From contig NZ_JANHAP010000004.1 in NCBI RefSeq assembly GCF_024734385.1, positions 1 to 64,000 on the forward strand: a DNA stretch of 64,000 nucleotides, read 5' to 3'. Within the stretch, counting starts at the first letter, position 1, and every line of letters starts with the position of its first letter. Made by a program: the position numbers and the translations under genes. Shown in pieces: positions 19,912 to 30,163 of this stretch. The notes beneath the pieces are model-generated. The model was not told the DNA's origin. It was given only the letters and a program-made list of their open reading frames with translations, and did not search any database. Source of the DNA: Dasania sp. GY-MA-18. GTDB lineage: Bacteria; Pseudomonadota; Gammaproteobacteria; Pseudomonadales; Dasaniaceae.

Positions 19912-20544
19912 TCAACTAGCGACTTTCCCTAAAGACTGAAAAACCAACCGCAGCCCCACCAATATCAACACCGCAGCAAAAATTCTTTGCAGCCACAGCG
20001 AGTGCTGAGTAAAACGCTGCCGCACCAAGCCATGACTTAATAACAGGGCCACCAAGCAATACCACAGGCCATCCACTACGGTAACCGTTGCCACTAAAAT
20101 CCCTTTTTGTAGCCAATCTAAATCCGCGTGCAAAAACTGGCTAAACAAGGCCGTAAAAAAGATTAATAACTTGGGGTTTAAAAAAGCAATTAAAAAACCT
20201 TCGCGGGCACTCTTGCGGCTAGCTTGCGCGGGTGGCTGCTCATCAACAATAGGGCCACTGGCGGCAAGCAACACCTTTAAGCCCATGTAAATTAAAAATA
20301 GCGCCCCGGCAATTTTAACTAGCCCAAATAAGGTGGGTGTAGCCAGCATCAACACCGCCAAACCGGTCACTGTGAGTAGAGCATAGACCCCCACCCCCAA
20401 CGCATGAGCGATAGCGGTAACCACACCCTGAGTAAAACCGCCGCGCAGGGTATTTTGTAACACCACTGCCAAACTGGGGCCGGGCATAGCCGCCCCTAAA
20501 GCACACACCAACACCAATGATATCCACTGCGCTAAACTCACCAC
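19912..20544 (-). CDS. LysE-family amino-acid exporter
   Basis: An inner-membrane efflux protein of 210 residues with about six hydrophobic helices. The family signature near the N-terminus is PGPSLAVVLQNTLRGGFTQGV, followed by AHALGVGVYALLTVTGLAVL and IAFLNPKLLIFFTALFSQF. Members export lysine, threonine, homoserine or related molecules; the substrate cannot be told. The start is GTG, with a second GTG three bases later, close behind a strong AGGAGG. Confidence 0.88.
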   Translation of the reverse strand: MVSLAQWISLVLVCALGAAMPGPSLAVVLQNTLRGGFTQGVVTAIAHALGVGVYALLTVTGLAVLMLATPTLFGLVKIAGALFLIYMGLKVLLAASGPIVDEQPPAQASRKSAREGFLIAFLNPKLLIFFTALFSQFLHADLDWLQKGILVATVTVVDGLWYCLVALLLSHGLVRQRFTQHSLWLQRIFAAVLILVGLRLVFQSLGKVAS

Positions 20545-20694
20545 CCCTCCTAAATTACAAATAGTTGCCTGTAAACTTGCAGGCCATGTTAGCCACTACT
20601 AATCTTAACGGAGCAATATGCTCACAAAACAACAATAAACACAGCTTTTAGCCATAACAATCATAATAAGGTTTATAGCCTGGAGGCAGCCCCC

Positions 20695-22980
20695 ATGCAC
20701 AAACTCAACGTCAGTAAAGCACTACTACCCACTTTAATCGCCGCAGCAGCCAGCAGTGTAAGCTACGGCGCACCGGCTCTGGAAGAGGTGATGGTAACGG
20801 CGACTAAACGCAGTGCTTCTATACAAGATATACCACTAAGTATTAGCGCCGTCAGCGGCGAGTCTTTAGCCGCCGCTGGCATACAAGACTTTGATGACCT
20901 CATCGGCTCCGTCCCCTCACTCTCCATGAAGTCTTCCGGCCCCGGCCGAACTAAGCTAAACATACGCGGCATCTCTGCAGCTACCGGCTTTGCCCCTACC
21001 GTTAGCTACTACATTGATGAAATGCCTATATCCTCTATTTCGTCAGGCTCCTCTACCTCTTTTGCACAAACCGTGATCAGCCCCAAGCTTTTTGACCTAG
21101 ACAGAGTCGAAGTATTAAGAGGCCCACAGGGCACACTGTTTGGCTCCAGCTCTATGGGTGGCACGGTACGTTTAATCACTGGCCAGCCCAACCTAGCTGA
21201 AAACGAAGGCAAAATCGCAGGCGAGGTCTCAAGCACCAAAGACGGCGGCTTAAACCAAACCCTCAATGGCATGTATAACCATGTATTCACCGACAAGCTC
21301 GCGCTTAGAGTTGTGGGCTCTATTACCGACAATAGCGGCTATATAGACAGAGTGTATGACGATGGCGCAGGTAACTCGGGTAAAGTAGATGACGTTAACA
21401 CCGAAGAAACTGAATCGCTACGCGCCTCGCTACGCTACCAACTCACTGACGACACTTACATACAGCCAGCTTACTTCAATCAAACCATGGAAATGGACGG
21501 CAAGCCTAATTACGATGGACCGGGCTCTGATGACTCACAAATTCGACCCTTTAATGCCGCCGAACCTTTTGAAGACGAATTTACTATGACCAGCTTAACC
21601 ATCAACAGTGACTTTGATGGTGTAAATCTATTAATCAACCTTTCTAAAATGGATAGAGAGTTTATCAACTCTGAGGATATGACCGACGCCGTTGAAGCAC
21701 TGTCGGGAGGGTTCTCTTACAGCTCACCCACTGCGGCGGCGTTTGTAGATGAAACCGTTAGCTTAAAGGACGAAACTTTCGAAGTACGCCTATCCTCTAA
21801 TGGCGACAGCAACTTCCAATGGGTAGCCGGCATCTATAACAAAGACGCTGAAGTTAATTCCGACTACGTCATGCAGCGGGGCTTCGAATACGTCACCAAT
21901 AACGGCTTAGCCAACACCAACGACAGAAGCACCTACGACGAGAGCGCTATTTTTGGTGAAATTAACTATACCTTTGCCGAGCAATTTACCCTCACCTTGG
22001 GCTTACGCTCCTTGGATTATGATTTTGCACAACATAAAGAGGACTGGGGGCTGGTCTATGGTGACACCACATTAAGTGAAGCTAACCTTTTAGACGTAAA
22101 TAACTCCGATGAAGAAACTAATTATCGCGTAACCTTAGCTTGGGATTTTTCGGACGCAGGCCAAGTTTTCGTCACCTCATCGGACGCTACTCGCCCTGGC
22201 GGTGGTAATCGCTCTATCCCACGCAGCACCGACTCTGCCGATGTTCTAGCCTTCGCCTGTAATAACGATTTAAACGATTTAGGCATTAGCGGCAACCCCA
22301 CCTCATACGCTGGCGACAAAGTAGAAAACCTAGAACTAGGCCTTAAGCTAGACCCCAGCGACCGCCTAAGAGTCAACGCCTCTGTATACCATTTAAAATG
22401 GACAGACATACAGCAGCGCGTTAACACCAGTGGTGCTTGCGGCTTTAACTTTACCGCCAACGTCGGCGAAGCTGTATCACAAGGTATAGAGGCTGAAGTT
22501 AACTTCGCAGTATTAGACAACCTAACCATTAACGCCGGTATCAGCTATACCGATGCAGAGTTTACAGAAGACACACCCGCTGCAGGCATAATGGATGGCG
22601 ACCAATTAGCTGATGTCCCCGAGATTACCGCTAACCTATCCATAGACTGGAGCATGCCCTTAGAACAAGGTGAAATGTTTGTATTAGCCGGTGTTAGCTA
22701 TGTCGATGACTCGCTGGAAATAGCCGGTGACAAAAATACCGATGTTACCGCTTTCACCATTGAGTCTGGCAACGTTAAACCCAGCTACACCATAGTTGAC
22801 TTACGCGTAGGCTATAACAGTGGCAAAAACTGGGAAGCCGCCTTCTTTGTTGACAACCTGACTGACGAGGAAGCTATCTTTACTTATAACGACGCCATCG
22901 TATTTAACCTGCCAAACTACGACAGAACCGTACGCAATCGCCCCCGTACCATGGGCGTATCGGCTTCATACAACTTTTAA
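20695..22980 (+). CDS. TonB-dependent outer-membrane receptor (copy 1)
   Basis: A 761-residue receptor with a signal peptide ending SSVSYG and a TonB-box-like LEEVMVTATKRS. A plug domain follows (IPLSISAVSGESL, IRGISAATGFAPTV, RVEVLRGPQGTLFGSSSMGG), then a 22-strand-type barrel ending in SASYNF with an aromatic last residue. Plug style (VMVTATKR, GPQGTLFG) matches receptors of marine proteobacteria that take up organic molecules rather than classical siderophores. No adjacent enzyme reveals the ligand. It has its own terminator. Confidence 0.9.
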   Translation: MHKLNVSKALLPTLIAAAASSVSYGAPALEEVMVTATKRSASIQDIPLSISAVSGESLAAAGIQDFDDLIGSVPSLSMKSSGPGRTKLNIRGISAATGFAPTVSYYIDEMPISSISSGSSTSFAQTVISPKLFDLDRVEVLRGPQGTLFGSSSMGGTVRLITGQPNLAENEGKIAGEVSSTKDGGLNQTLNGMYNHVFTDKLALRVVGSITDNSGYIDRVYDDGAGNSGKVDDVNTEETESLRASLRYQLTDDTYIQPAYFNQTMEMDGKPNYDGPGSDDSQIRPFNAAEPFEDEFTMTSLTINSDFDGVNLLINLSKMDREFINSEDMTDAVEALSGGFSYSSPTAAAFVDETVSLKDETFEVRLSSNGDSNFQWVAGIYNKDAEVNSDYVMQRGFEYVTNNGLANTNDRSTYDESAIFGEINYTFAEQFTLTLGLRSLDYDFAQHKEDWGLVYGDTTLSEANLLDVNNSDEETNYRVTLAWDFSDAGQVFVTSSDATRPGGGNRSIPRSTDSADVLAFACNNDLNDLGISGNPTSYAGDKVENLELGLKLDPSDRLRVNASVYHLKWTDIQQRVNTSGACGFNFTANVGEAVSQGIEAEVNFAVLDNLTINAGISYTDAEFTEDTPAAGIMDGDQLADVPEITANLSIDWSMPLEQGEMFVLAGVSYVDDSLEIAGDKNTDVTAFTIESGNVKPSYTIVDLRVGYNSGKNWEAAFFVDNLTDEEAIFTYNDAIVFNLPNYDRTVRNRPRTMGVSASYNF

Positions 22981-22998
22981 AAGATTCTACAACACACT

Positions 22999-23023
22999 CA
23001 AGGGCACTACGGTGCCCTTTTTT
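22999..23023 (+). terminator. Terminator of TonB receptor copy 1
   Basis: AGGGCAC-TACG-GTGCCCT hairpin followed by TTTTTT, 20 bp after the stop. A textbook intrinsic terminator. Confidence 0.85.
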
Positions 23024-23097
23024 ATACCCCATACTTTTTCTCCAATCACCCTGCACAAAACTAGCGGCTATAGACTGGTAACTGTAGACTAAACCCC

Positions 23098-24180
23098 ATG
23101 AAAACTTACCTAGTCGGCGGCGCCGTACGCGATACATTATTGGGCTACCCCTTTCACGAACGTGACTGGGTAGTGGTAGGGGCTACCCCGCAGCAACTGC
23201 TGGCACAGGGCTATCAGCAAGTGGGTAAAGACTTCCCGGTTTTTTTACACCCCGAAACCAAAGAGGAATACGCACTGGCGCGTACCGAGCGCAAAAATGG
23301 CCAGGGCTATAGCGGTTTTGCCTGCTACAGCGCCCCTGACGTTAGCTTAGAAGACGACCTATTGCGCCGTGATTTAAGCATTAACGCCATAGCGCAAGAT
23401 GAAAAAGGCAATATCATAGACCCCTACCAGGGCCAACAGGATATAGCCGCCAAAAAGCTGCGCCATGTTTCCCCCGCCTTTGCCGAAGACCCTTTGCGGG
23501 TACTGCGCACCGCTCGTTTTTTAGCGCGCTACCATCACCTAGGTTTTAGCGTGGCCGAAGAAACCCTACAGCTAATGCAACAACTAAGTAGCAGCGGCGA
23601 GCTGCAACACCTTAGCCGCGAACGCATCTGGGTAGAAACCGAAAAAGCGCTAAGCGAGCAATCACCCCAACAATATTTTCTATGCCTGCAACACTGCGGC
23701 GCACTGGCGCAGCTATACCCGCCCATGCCGGCACTAACAGAGCAAAGCGCCACACGATTACAACAGGCCAGCAAAAACTGCAGCCCAGCCCAGCGCTTTG
23801 CCTTATTGTTTTATCAAGCGCAAAATCAGGATTTACTCAAACAACTTAAAGCCCTAAAAGTACCCAACGAAGTTGCCGAACTCTGCCAGCTGTTTAGCCT
23901 ATACGCCGACACGGTTATAGCCGAGCAGCTCAGCGCCCAACAAGCCCTGCAGCTATTACAAAACTGCGATGCTTATAGGCGCGGCTCACGCTTTGCACTT
24001 TTTTTACAATGCTGCCAGCAACTCAGCCAACACAACCACGCAGACAAACTCAACCTAGCCTTAACACTATGTCTGTCGGTAGATGCCAAAGCGCTAGCAG
24101 CTCAGGGCCTTAGCGGTAAAGCAATAGCACTAGCTATAGAGCAACAAAGGCTAAACTTACTCAGCGAGATATTGCCATGA
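23098..24180 (+). CDS. cca: CCA-adding tRNA nucleotidyltransferase without HD domain
   Basis: It adds or repairs the 3' CCA end of tRNAs. The N-terminus has [58 protein letters not shown] and [15 protein letters not shown]. The first carboxylate of the catalytic DxD reads Glu21 (E-R-D), while E. coli has Asp. At 360 residues it is about 50 shorter than E. coli Cca. The HD phosphohydrolase motifs are absent, the C-terminal region being Gln/Leu-rich helices. It overlaps the next gene by 4 bp. Confidence 0.92.
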   Translation: MKTYLVGGAVRDTLLGYPFHERDWVVVGATPQQLLAQGYQQVGKDFPVFLHPETKEEYALARTERKNGQGYSGFACYSAPDVSLEDDLLRRDLSINAIAQDEKGNIIDPYQGQQDIAAKKLRHVSPAFAEDPLRVLRTARFLARYHHLGFSVAEETLQLMQQLSSSGELQHLSRERIWVETEKALSEQSPQQYFLCLQHCGALAQLYPPMPALTEQSATRLQQASKNCSPAQRFALLFYQAQNQDLLKQLKALKVPNEVAELCQLFSLYADTVIAEQLSAQQALQLLQNCDAYRRGSRFALFLQCCQQLSQHNHADKLNLALTLCLSVDAKALAAQGLSGKAIALAIEQQRLNLLSEILP

Positions 24181-24923
24181 GCACTCAGCCCGTCGCCATC
24201 ATCACCGGTGGTGCCCAACGTATAGGCGCAGAGATTTGCAACAGCTTGCACCGCCACGGCTACAATGTGGTAATACATTATCGCCACAGCCAAAGCAAAG
24301 CCGAAGCATTGTGTGCGCAACTCAACCAGCAACGCAGCAATAGCGCCATAGCATTAGCAGCCGACTTGGCCGATGTAAGCGCACTGCAACAACTTATCAG
24401 GCAAGCACAACAACAGTGGGGGCGTTTAGACGCACTGGTTAATAACGCCTCTAGCTTTTACCCCACACCCGTAGCGCAATGCGACGAAAACCAATGGCAT
24501 GATTTATTTAACAGCAATGTTAAAGGCGCGTTTTTTCTCAGCCAGGCCGCGGCACCCTATTTGCAAAAACATAAAGGCTGCATAGTCAACATCGTCGATA
24601 TACATGCGCAAAAACCTTTAAAAGAACACAGCCTATACTGCATGGCAAAAGCGGCACTGGCGATGATGACCCAAAGCCTGGCCAAAGAACTGCCCCCCGT
24701 GCGCGTTAACGGCGTCGCACCCGGCGCTATACTGTGGCCAGAGCAACAGGGCAAAAGCGTACTCAGCGACGAAGACAAACAACAGATCACCCAAAAAATC
24801 CCGCTGGGCCACAGCGGCAGCCCCCAAGACATCGCCAAAACCGTGTTGTTTTTAATTAAAGATGCGCCCTATATTACCGGGCAAATTATTAGCGTAGACG
24901 GTGGACGTAGTTTGGGGATGTGA
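24177..24923 (+). CDS. folM: Pteridine reductase / dihydromonapterin reductase (SDR)
   Basis: A short-chain dehydrogenase of 248 residues with the NADP-binding [12 protein letters not shown] (Arg/Gln-rich variant typical of pteridine reductases) and NNASSFYP. The catalytic Tyr-Lys is in [14 protein letters not shown], followed by [14 protein letters not shown]. It probably reduces dihydropterins or dihydrofolate. It is convergent with folK-folB, so three pterin/folate genes cluster. Translation is coupled to cca by the ATGA overlap. Confidence 0.85.
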   Translation: MSTQPVAIITGGAQRIGAEICNSLHRHGYNVVIHYRHSQSKAEALCAQLNQQRSNSAIALAADLADVSALQQLIRQAQQQWGRLDALVNNASSFYPTPVAQCDENQWHDLFNSNVKGAFFLSQAAAPYLQKHKGCIVNIVDIHAQKPLKEHSLYCMAKAALAMMTQSLAKELPPVRVNGVAPGAILWPEQQGKSVLSDEDKQQITQKIPLGHSGSPQDIAKTVLFLIKDAPYITGQIISVDGGRSLGM

Positions 24924-24927
24924 ATAA

Positions 24928-24992
24928 TCAGCGCCTTTGGCGCTGAGCTGCAAGCTGCAAGCTGCAAGAAAACATCTTATAGCTTGCAGCTT
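24928..24992. terminator. Double hairpin/repeat between folM and folK
   Basis: TCAGCGCC-TTT-GGCGCTGA (24,928-24,946) is a compact hairpin. It is followed by (GCTGCAA)x3 at 24,947-24,968 and the inverted AGCTTGCAGCTT at 24,981-24,992. Together they can form a bidirectional barrier between convergent genes. The array is of the same type as the repeat at the trpC end. Confidence 0.55.
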
Positions 24993-24997
24993 ATGGC

Positions 24998-25501
24998 TTA
25001 CAGCTTTGTTTTATTCCACTCAAAATCTACCGACCATAATTGCTGGCTGGCCTGATCATAGTCCTGCCACAATTGCTGATAGCTGGTTTGGGTTAAGGGG
25101 TGTATAGCGTTAGGGGCAACATTAAATAGCGGTAACAGCACAAAGGCGTTGTCTAAAATTTCGGGGCGCGGTAGCAGTACGCCATCCACTTCGCCCACTA
25201 AATCATCAACGGTTAAAATATCTATGTCTAAAGTACGCGAGCTAAATTTAGGGCCGCCGCGCTTGCGGCCGTAGTCATCTTCAATTTGTTTTAGCAGGGC
25301 TTGCAACTCACCTACCGAGTAGGCGGTTTCAAAACCCACCACCAAGTTGAGAAAGTTATCACCTTCAAAACCCACCGCCACGCTTTCGTATACTGGTGAA
25401 ATGATTAACTCACCAAAGCACTGCTGCAGCGCATCTAACGAGGCAGATATGTGGCGATACCTGTCGGTATTGCTGCCTATGCTCACAAAAACTTGTGACA
25501 T
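24998..25501 (-). CDS. folK: 2-amino-4-hydroxy-6-hydroxymethyldihydropteridine pyrophosphokinase
   Basis: It transfers pyrophosphate from ATP to the pterin alcohol in folate synthesis (HPPK). The 167-residue protein has VFVSIGSNTDRYRHI, SPVYESVAVGF, FLNLVVGFET, GPKFSSRTLDIDIL (metal Asp pair) and LPRPEILDNAFVLLPL. It follows folB directly. Its last codons and stop (K-L-stop from AAAGCTGTAA) lie in the intergenic repeat, as in trpC. Confidence 0.94.
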   Translation of the reverse strand: MSQVFVSIGSNTDRYRHISASLDALQQCFGELIISPVYESVAVGFEGDNFLNLVVGFETAYSVGELQALLKQIEDDYGRKRGGPKFSSRTLDIDILTVDDLVGEVDGVLLPRPEILDNAFVLLPLFNVAPNAIHPLTQTSYQQLWQDYDQASQQLWSVDFEWNKTKL

Positions 25502-25502
25502 A

Positions 25503-25856
25503 TTAACGCTCGCCTCGCTCTATAATCACACCCACATCCCGTGAGCCGCGCACTGCGCCGGGCTTGCTCACCTGTAATTTAAGCCAAGGCACCTTAAACT
25601 CTTCGCGTATGATTTGCGCGCACTGTTCGGCCATGGTTTCTACCAGTAAAAATTCACTGGCCTCTATAAACGCGATTAAGCGCTTAGCTACCGCTTTGTA
25701 GTTTAAGGTGTAGGCTATATCGTCAGTGGCGGCCGCTTTACGTATATCGTGACCCATTTCTACATTCAGGCTAACGGTTTGTTTTATTTCACGCTCCCAA
25801 TCATAAATACCTATGGTGGTTTCTATACATAAATCGCGTATGTAAATGATATCCAT
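25503..25856 (-). CDS. folB: Dihydroneopterin aldolase
   Basis: It splits dihydroneopterin into hydroxymethyl-dihydropterin and glycolaldehyde. The core starts MDIIYIRDLCIETTIGIYDW, so the start is set at 25856 (117 aa) although the frame is open upstream into tsaD. It has YAVAKRLIAF-type and FLLVETMAEQCAQII segments and the catalytic-lysine region LKLQVSKPGAVRGSRDVGV. Adjacent to folK, one base apart. Confidence 0.92.
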   Translation of the reverse strand: MDIIYIRDLCIETTIGIYDWEREIKQTVSLNVEMGHDIRKAAATDDIAYTLNYKAVAKRLIAFIEASEFLLVETMAEQCAQIIREEFKVPWLKLQVSKPGAVRGSRDVGVIIERGER

Positions 25857-25896
25857 ATTGAATCCTGTCGCTAGAAAAAAGTTGTTCGCTAAAATA

Positions 25897-26925
25897 TTAA
25901 ATCGCGCTGAGTTGTTCCATAGGCCAGCGAGGGCGGGTCTTAACCGCCAAATCATCCTGCTGGCCAGCCAATAAACGCTGGCAACCGGCGTAGGCAATCA
26001 TGGCACCGTTATCGGTACAAAACTCTGGCCGCGCATAAAACACCGAGGCTTTAATTTTGGCTAAGGCGTTTTCTAAATCGGCGCGCAGCTTTTTATTGGC
26101 GCTAACACCACCGGCGATAACTAAACGCTTTAAGCCCTCTTGCTGCAGGGCGCGCTTGCACTTAATTACCAAGGTACTTACCACTGCCTGCTGAAAGGCA
26201 CAGGCGATATCGGCCTGAGTTTGTGGGTCCAGCTCGCCCTGCTCGTTTTTATGCGCATTCACGGTATTGAGGGTAAAAGTTTTTAAACCGCTAAAGCTAA
26301 AATCTAAACCGGGGTGTTTCACCATGGGGCGGGGGAAATCAAAACGCTGATTGTCACCCTGCTCTGCCAGCTTAGCCACCATAGGGCCGCCGGGGTAAGC
26401 CAGGCCCAACATTTTTGCGGCCTTATCAAAAGCCTCACCGGCGGCATCATCCAAAGACTCACCCAGTAATTGATACTGGCCTATGCCATCTACCCGTACC
26501 AATTGGGTGTGGCCACCGGATACCAGCAAGGCAATAAAGGGGAACTCGGGCGGCTGAGGTTCTAACATGGGGGCCAGTAAGTGCCCCTCCATATGGTGCA
26601 CCCCTATGGCGGGCACAGCTAAGGCATAGGCTAAGCCTCGGCCTATCATAGCGCCTACCATTAACGCCCCTACCAAACCGGGGCCTGAGGTATAGGCCAC
26701 GGCGTCTATATCAGCGCGCCTGAGGCCAGCCTCAGCCAGCACCTGCTCGATTAACGGTAGGGTTTTACGTATATGATCGCGGGAGGCCAGCTCAGGTACT
26801 ACCCCGCCGTACTCGGCATGCAGCTCGATTTGGCTGTATAAAGCCTCAGCTAACAGACCCTGCTCGCTATCGTACAGGGCGATGCCGGTTTCATCACAGG
26901 AGGTTTCTATACCCAGTACACGCAT
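25897..26925 (-). CDS. tsaD: tRNA N6-threonylcarbamoyladenosine transferase TsaD
   Basis: It transfers the threonylcarbamoyl group to A37 of ANN-decoding tRNAs with TsaB/E. The start at 26925 gives [19 protein letters not shown], preceded by GAGG at suitable spacing; the frame is open farther upstream without homology. It has [30 protein letters not shown] (metal His pair), [27 protein letters not shown] and [12 protein letters not shown]. Normal length of 342 residues; divergent from rpsU, as in most gammaproteobacteria. Confidence 0.95.
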   Translation of the reverse strand: MRVLGIETSCDETGIALYDSEQGLLAEALYSQIELHAEYGGVVPELASRDHIRKTLPLIEQVLAEAGLRRADIDAVAYTSGPGLVGALMVGAMIGRGLAYALAVPAIGVHHMEGHLLAPMLEPQPPEFPFIALLVSGGHTQLVRVDGIGQYQLLGESLDDAAGEAFDKAAKMLGLAYPGGPMVAKLAEQGDNQRFDFPRPMVKHPGLDFSFSGLKTFTLNTVNAHKNEQGELDPQTQADIACAFQQAVVSTLVIKCKRALQQEGLKRLVIAGGVSANKKLRADLENALAKIKASVFYARPEFCTDNGAMIAYAGCQRLLAGQQDDLAVKTRPRWPMEQLSAI

Positions 26926-27093
26926 TTCAGGCCTCAATAGCACGGTTAATATCGTGAAATAGCGCCCTTTAGCGCCACAAAACTCAGTGCCGCGAATGAT
27001 ACTGGCTATACTGTCTACAGGCCAGCACCGAAAGGGAAAAGGCCCTTTTCTGGCCCTACCACCCCAGCTGGCTATGCAAGGCCTTTTTAGGCT

Positions 27094-27122
27094 TTGCATT
27101 TTATTCACCTTCCGAATATAAT
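27094..27122 (+). promoter_or_regulatory. Sigma70 promoter of the rpsU-dnaG-rpoD series
   Basis: TTGCAT and TATAAT separated by 17 bp, 80 bp upstream of rpsU. The -35 falls in an inverted repeat (TGCAAGGCC...AGGCTTTGCA). No LexA box is seen. Confidence 0.65.
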
Positions 27123-27202
27123 GCCGCCCCCTTGCATAGGGTGGTTAAGCACTAACCGCATGCAATACGAATTTTATATCCACACAGACATAGGTAGGCC
27201 CA

Positions 27203-27418
27203 ATGCCTTCAGTTAAGTTAAAAGAAAACGAGCCATTCGATATCGCTCTACGTCGCTTCAAGCGTTCTTGTGAAAAAGCCGGTGTTTTAGCCGAAGTACG
27301 TCGCCGTGAATTTTACGAGAAGCCCACTTCTGTACGTAAGCGTAAAGCCGCTGCCGCCGTTAAGCGTCACGCTAAAAAAGTTTCTCGCGAAACTAAAAAG
27401 CACCAGCGTTTATACTAA
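27203..27418 (+). CDS. rpsU: 30S ribosomal protein bS21
   Basis: A basic 71-residue small-subunit protein: [39 protein letters not shown], and a Lys/Arg-rich tail ending RLY. It is involved in initiation and Shine-Dalgarno pairing. First gene of the macromolecular synthesis series rpsU-(yqeY)-dnaG-rpoD. Confidence 0.97.
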   Translation: MPSVKLKENEPFDIALRRFKRSCEKAGVLAEVRRREFYEKPTSVRKRKAAAAVKRHAKKVSRETKKHQRLY

Positions 27419-27484
27419 GCAAGCCTTCGGTTACCTTTGGCAAACGAGCAAGGTAACCAACGTTAACTTAGTAAGTAGTAAACA

Positions 27485-27506
27485 CCCCAAACCACAGGGT
27501 TTGGGG
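27485..27506 (+). terminator. Hairpin between rpsU and yqeY
   Basis: CCCCAAACC-ACA-GGGTTTGGGG forms a strong 9-bp stem. With no T-tract it looks like a partial terminator or processing site that lowers downstream dnaG/rpoD expression relative to rpsU, as known for the E. coli operon. Confidence 0.55.
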
Positions 27507-27561
27507 CTATGTTTCCAACTAGCACTGTACCGCCCCAACTTTTAAAGAGGCTTGTTATACG

Positions 27562-28011
27562 ATGACTGAGCAAACGCTTAAAGCTCGTATTAAAGACGAA
27601 ATGAAAGCGGCCATGAAGGCCAAGGCTAAACAGCGCCTAGTTACTATTCGGGCTATTCAGGCCGAAATTAAACGCATAGAAGTTGATGAGCGCATAGAAG
27701 TCGATGATGCTCGGTTATTGGCCGTGCTAGACAAAATGTGCAAGCAACGCCGCGACTCTATACAGCAGTACACCGACGGTGGCCGCGCCGACCTCGCCGA
27801 GGTTGAACAAGCGGAAATGCTGATCATACAAGAGTTCCTGCCCGCCCAGCTTAGCGAAGCCGAAATCCAGGCACTTATTACTGACGCCATCGCCAGCACT
27901 GGCGCCGCCGGTATGCAAGACATGGGCAAGGTTATGGGTGTATTAAAGCCCAAACTACAAGGCCGCGCCGATATGGCTGCTGTAAGCAAGCTGATAAAAG
28001 CTAGCCTGTAA
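27562..28011 (+). CDS. yqeY: GatB/YqeY-domain protein
   Basis: A 149-residue helical protein with LKARIKDEMKAAMKAKAK, RLVTIRAIQAEIKRIEVDER, RRDSIQQYTDGGRADLAEVE, FLPAQLSEAEI and GKVMGVLKPKLQGRADMA. It matches the YqeY family related to the GatB tail, which probably contacts tRNA. It commonly lies between rpsU and dnaG. Confidence 0.92.
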   Translation: MTEQTLKARIKDEMKAAMKAKAKQRLVTIRAIQAEIKRIEVDERIEVDDARLLAVLDKMCKQRRDSIQQYTDGGRADLAEVEQAEMLIIQEFLPAQLSEAEIQALITDAIASTGAAGMQDMGKVMGVLKPKLQGRADMAAVSKLIKASL

Positions 28012-28150
28012 GGCAGGCTCTAGTCGACAGTGCCTAGTCACTAGAAAATACTACCCCTAAAAATCCCTCCCTAGAAACCTGTAATAGAATCTAGCATTCT
28101 AGCGGCTGACATCTAGGAACTAGCGACTATCATCTGTAGACTTCCCCCCT

Positions 28151-30022
28151 ATGGCCGGACGCATACCTGAAGCTTTTATAGACGACTTACTGGATCGCCT
28201 CGATATCGTCGAGGTGATAGACAGGCGCGTCAAATTAAAAAAGAGCGGCCGCAACTACATGGCCTGCTGCCCCTTTCACGACGAGAAAACCCCCTCGTTT
28301 AGCGTCAATCAAGAAAAGCAGTTTTACCATTGCTTTGGCTGTGGCGCTGGCGGCAACATGATAGGCTTTTTGATGGACTATGAGCGCCTGGATTTTCCGC
28401 GCTGCATAGAAACCCTGGCCGATATGGCCGGGCTGGAAGTCCCCCGCGAAGCCTCGGTTTTTAAAGAAGAGCCACAACTCAAACGCAACATTTACACCCT
28501 GCTGGAAAAAGCCGCCAGCCATTATCAACGCCTGCTCAAAGAGCACCCCAACCGCCCCCGCGTGGTGGACTACCTAAAAAGCCGCGGCCTCAGCGGCGAA
28601 ATCGCCCGCGACTTCGGCATAGGCTACGCCGCTCCCGGCTGGGACAACCTGCTCAAAGAGCTAGGCCACAGCGATGAAGATAAGCAGCTGCTCATAGACG
28701 GCGGCATGTTGATAGAAAAACCCGAAGAGAACAAATGCTACGACCGCTTTCGCGACCGCATTATGTTCCCCATACACGACAACCGCGGCCGCGTTATCGC
28801 CTTTGGCGGCAGAGTTTTAGGCGACGACAAACCCAAATACCTAAACTCACCAGAAACTCCGGTATTCCACAAAGGTCGCGAGCTCTACGGACTGTATCAA
28901 GCCCGCAAAAATAACCGCCAACTGCGCCAACTGGTGGTGGTTGAAGGCTATATGGATGTAGTAGCACTGGCTCAGCATGGCATAGGCTATGCCGTAGCCA
29001 CCTTGGGCACGGCCACCAGCACCGACCACCTCAAACGGATTTTTAGGCAGTGCCCTGAAGTGGTGTTTTGTTTTGACGGTGACGAAGCTGGCCGCAAAGC
29101 CGCCACCCGTGCCCTAGAGTCAGCCCTGCCAGTCATGGAAGACGGCCGCCAAGCCAAGTTTTTATTTTTACCGCAGGGTGAAGACCCCGACAGCCTAGTG
29201 CGCAAAGTCGGCAGCAACGAGTTTAAGCGCCTGATAGACAAAGCCGCACCACTGGAAAACTACCTGTTTGAACACCTGGCGCAAGATATAGACATCAGCT
29301 CACTAGAGGGCCGCGCCCGCATGAGCAAACTGGCCGCGCCGCTTATAGACCAGCTACCCCAAGGCGTATTTAAAAGCCTAATGATGAGCTCACTGGCCGA
29401 GCGCACCGGCCTGGCCGAAGACAAGCTGATAGAAATCATTGCCCAGCAACCCAAACCCAAAACCAGAGGCCAGGCCACAGCGCAGGACCAGCAGCACGAG
29501 GCTTACAACAGCAAGCAAAGCCACGGCGATAACCAGCAAGCCCCCTTTCAAACCAACAACCAGCCTAAGCAGCGCAGCCCGCTGCCCCCCAAGGCCAACA
29601 TCCATCGCGACCCCGTGCTATACGCCATAGGCTTACTCATACTCTACCCCAAGGCCGGGGCGCAGCTGCCTGAATTTAACATAGACAACGATCAACTAGA
29701 GCTGCAATTGCTGCGTGATATTATTACCCTCACCCAAAAGCGGCCCGACTCCACCACCTATATGATTTTGGCCAACTGGCAGCAGCAACCTTGGAAGGGA
29801 CTCATTGAAGAAGCCCTAAACCAAGCGCATATCTTTGGCGTACAGGGCAGTGCTGAAAACCCCGAGCAGGAGCTCAGCGATACCATTAAACATATTTTGC
29901 GAAATAATACCCATATTCACCTGGACCAACAGGTCGACAAACTATTGGCCACCAACTACGCTGATCTAAGCACAGAGGATAAAGAGCAGCTAAAACAATT
30001 ACTCGCCCAAAAGCACAGTTAA
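28151..30022 (+). CDS. dnaG: DNA primase
   Basis: It makes RNA primers at the replication fork. The 623-residue protein has an N-terminal zinc finger (CPFHDEKTPSFSVN, FYHCFGCGAGG). Then come the catalytic core (YAAPGWDNLLKEL, RVIAFGGRVL), the TOPRIM motifs VVEGYMDVVALAQHG and FDGDEAGRKAA, and a linker rich in Gln/Lys/Pro around residues 435-480. A C-terminal helicase-binding domain completes it. Full length. Confidence 0.96.
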   Translation: MAGRIPEAFIDDLLDRLDIVEVIDRRVKLKKSGRNYMACCPFHDEKTPSFSVNQEKQFYHCFGCGAGGNMIGFLMDYERLDFPRCIETLADMAGLEVPREASVFKEEPQLKRNIYTLLEKAASHYQRLLKEHPNRPRVVDYLKSRGLSGEIARDFGIGYAAPGWDNLLKELGHSDEDKQLLIDGGMLIEKPEENKCYDRFRDRIMFPIHDNRGRVIAFGGRVLGDDKPKYLNSPETPVFHKGRELYGLYQARKNNRQLRQLVVVEGYMDVVALAQHGIGYAVATLGTATSTDHLKRIFRQCPEVVFCFDGDEAGRKAATRALESALPVMEDGRQAKFLFLPQGEDPDSLVRKVGSNEFKRLIDKAAPLENYLFEHLAQDIDISSLEGRARMSKLAAPLIDQLPQGVFKSLMMSSLAERTGLAEDKLIEIIAQQPKPKTRGQATAQDQQHEAYNSKQSHGDNQQAPFQTNNQPKQRSPLPPKANIHRDPVLYAIGLLILYPKAGAQLPEFNIDNDQLELQLLRDIITLTQKRPDSTTYMILANWQQQPWKGLIEEALNQAHIFGVQGSAENPEQELSDTIKHILRNNTHIHLDQQVDKLLATNYADLSTEDKEQLKQLLAQKHS

Positions 30023-30163
30023 TAATCAATAAATCAGCCCTTAATCCACGATAAAAATCGGTGTAAACCGCTTCTAGCCTGCATTCCCGCTGGCATAGAG
30101 CCGTGTTTGCCATTATAATGTTGGGCTACCTTTCGTCCACGTATTACAAGTGAAAGATCAACT

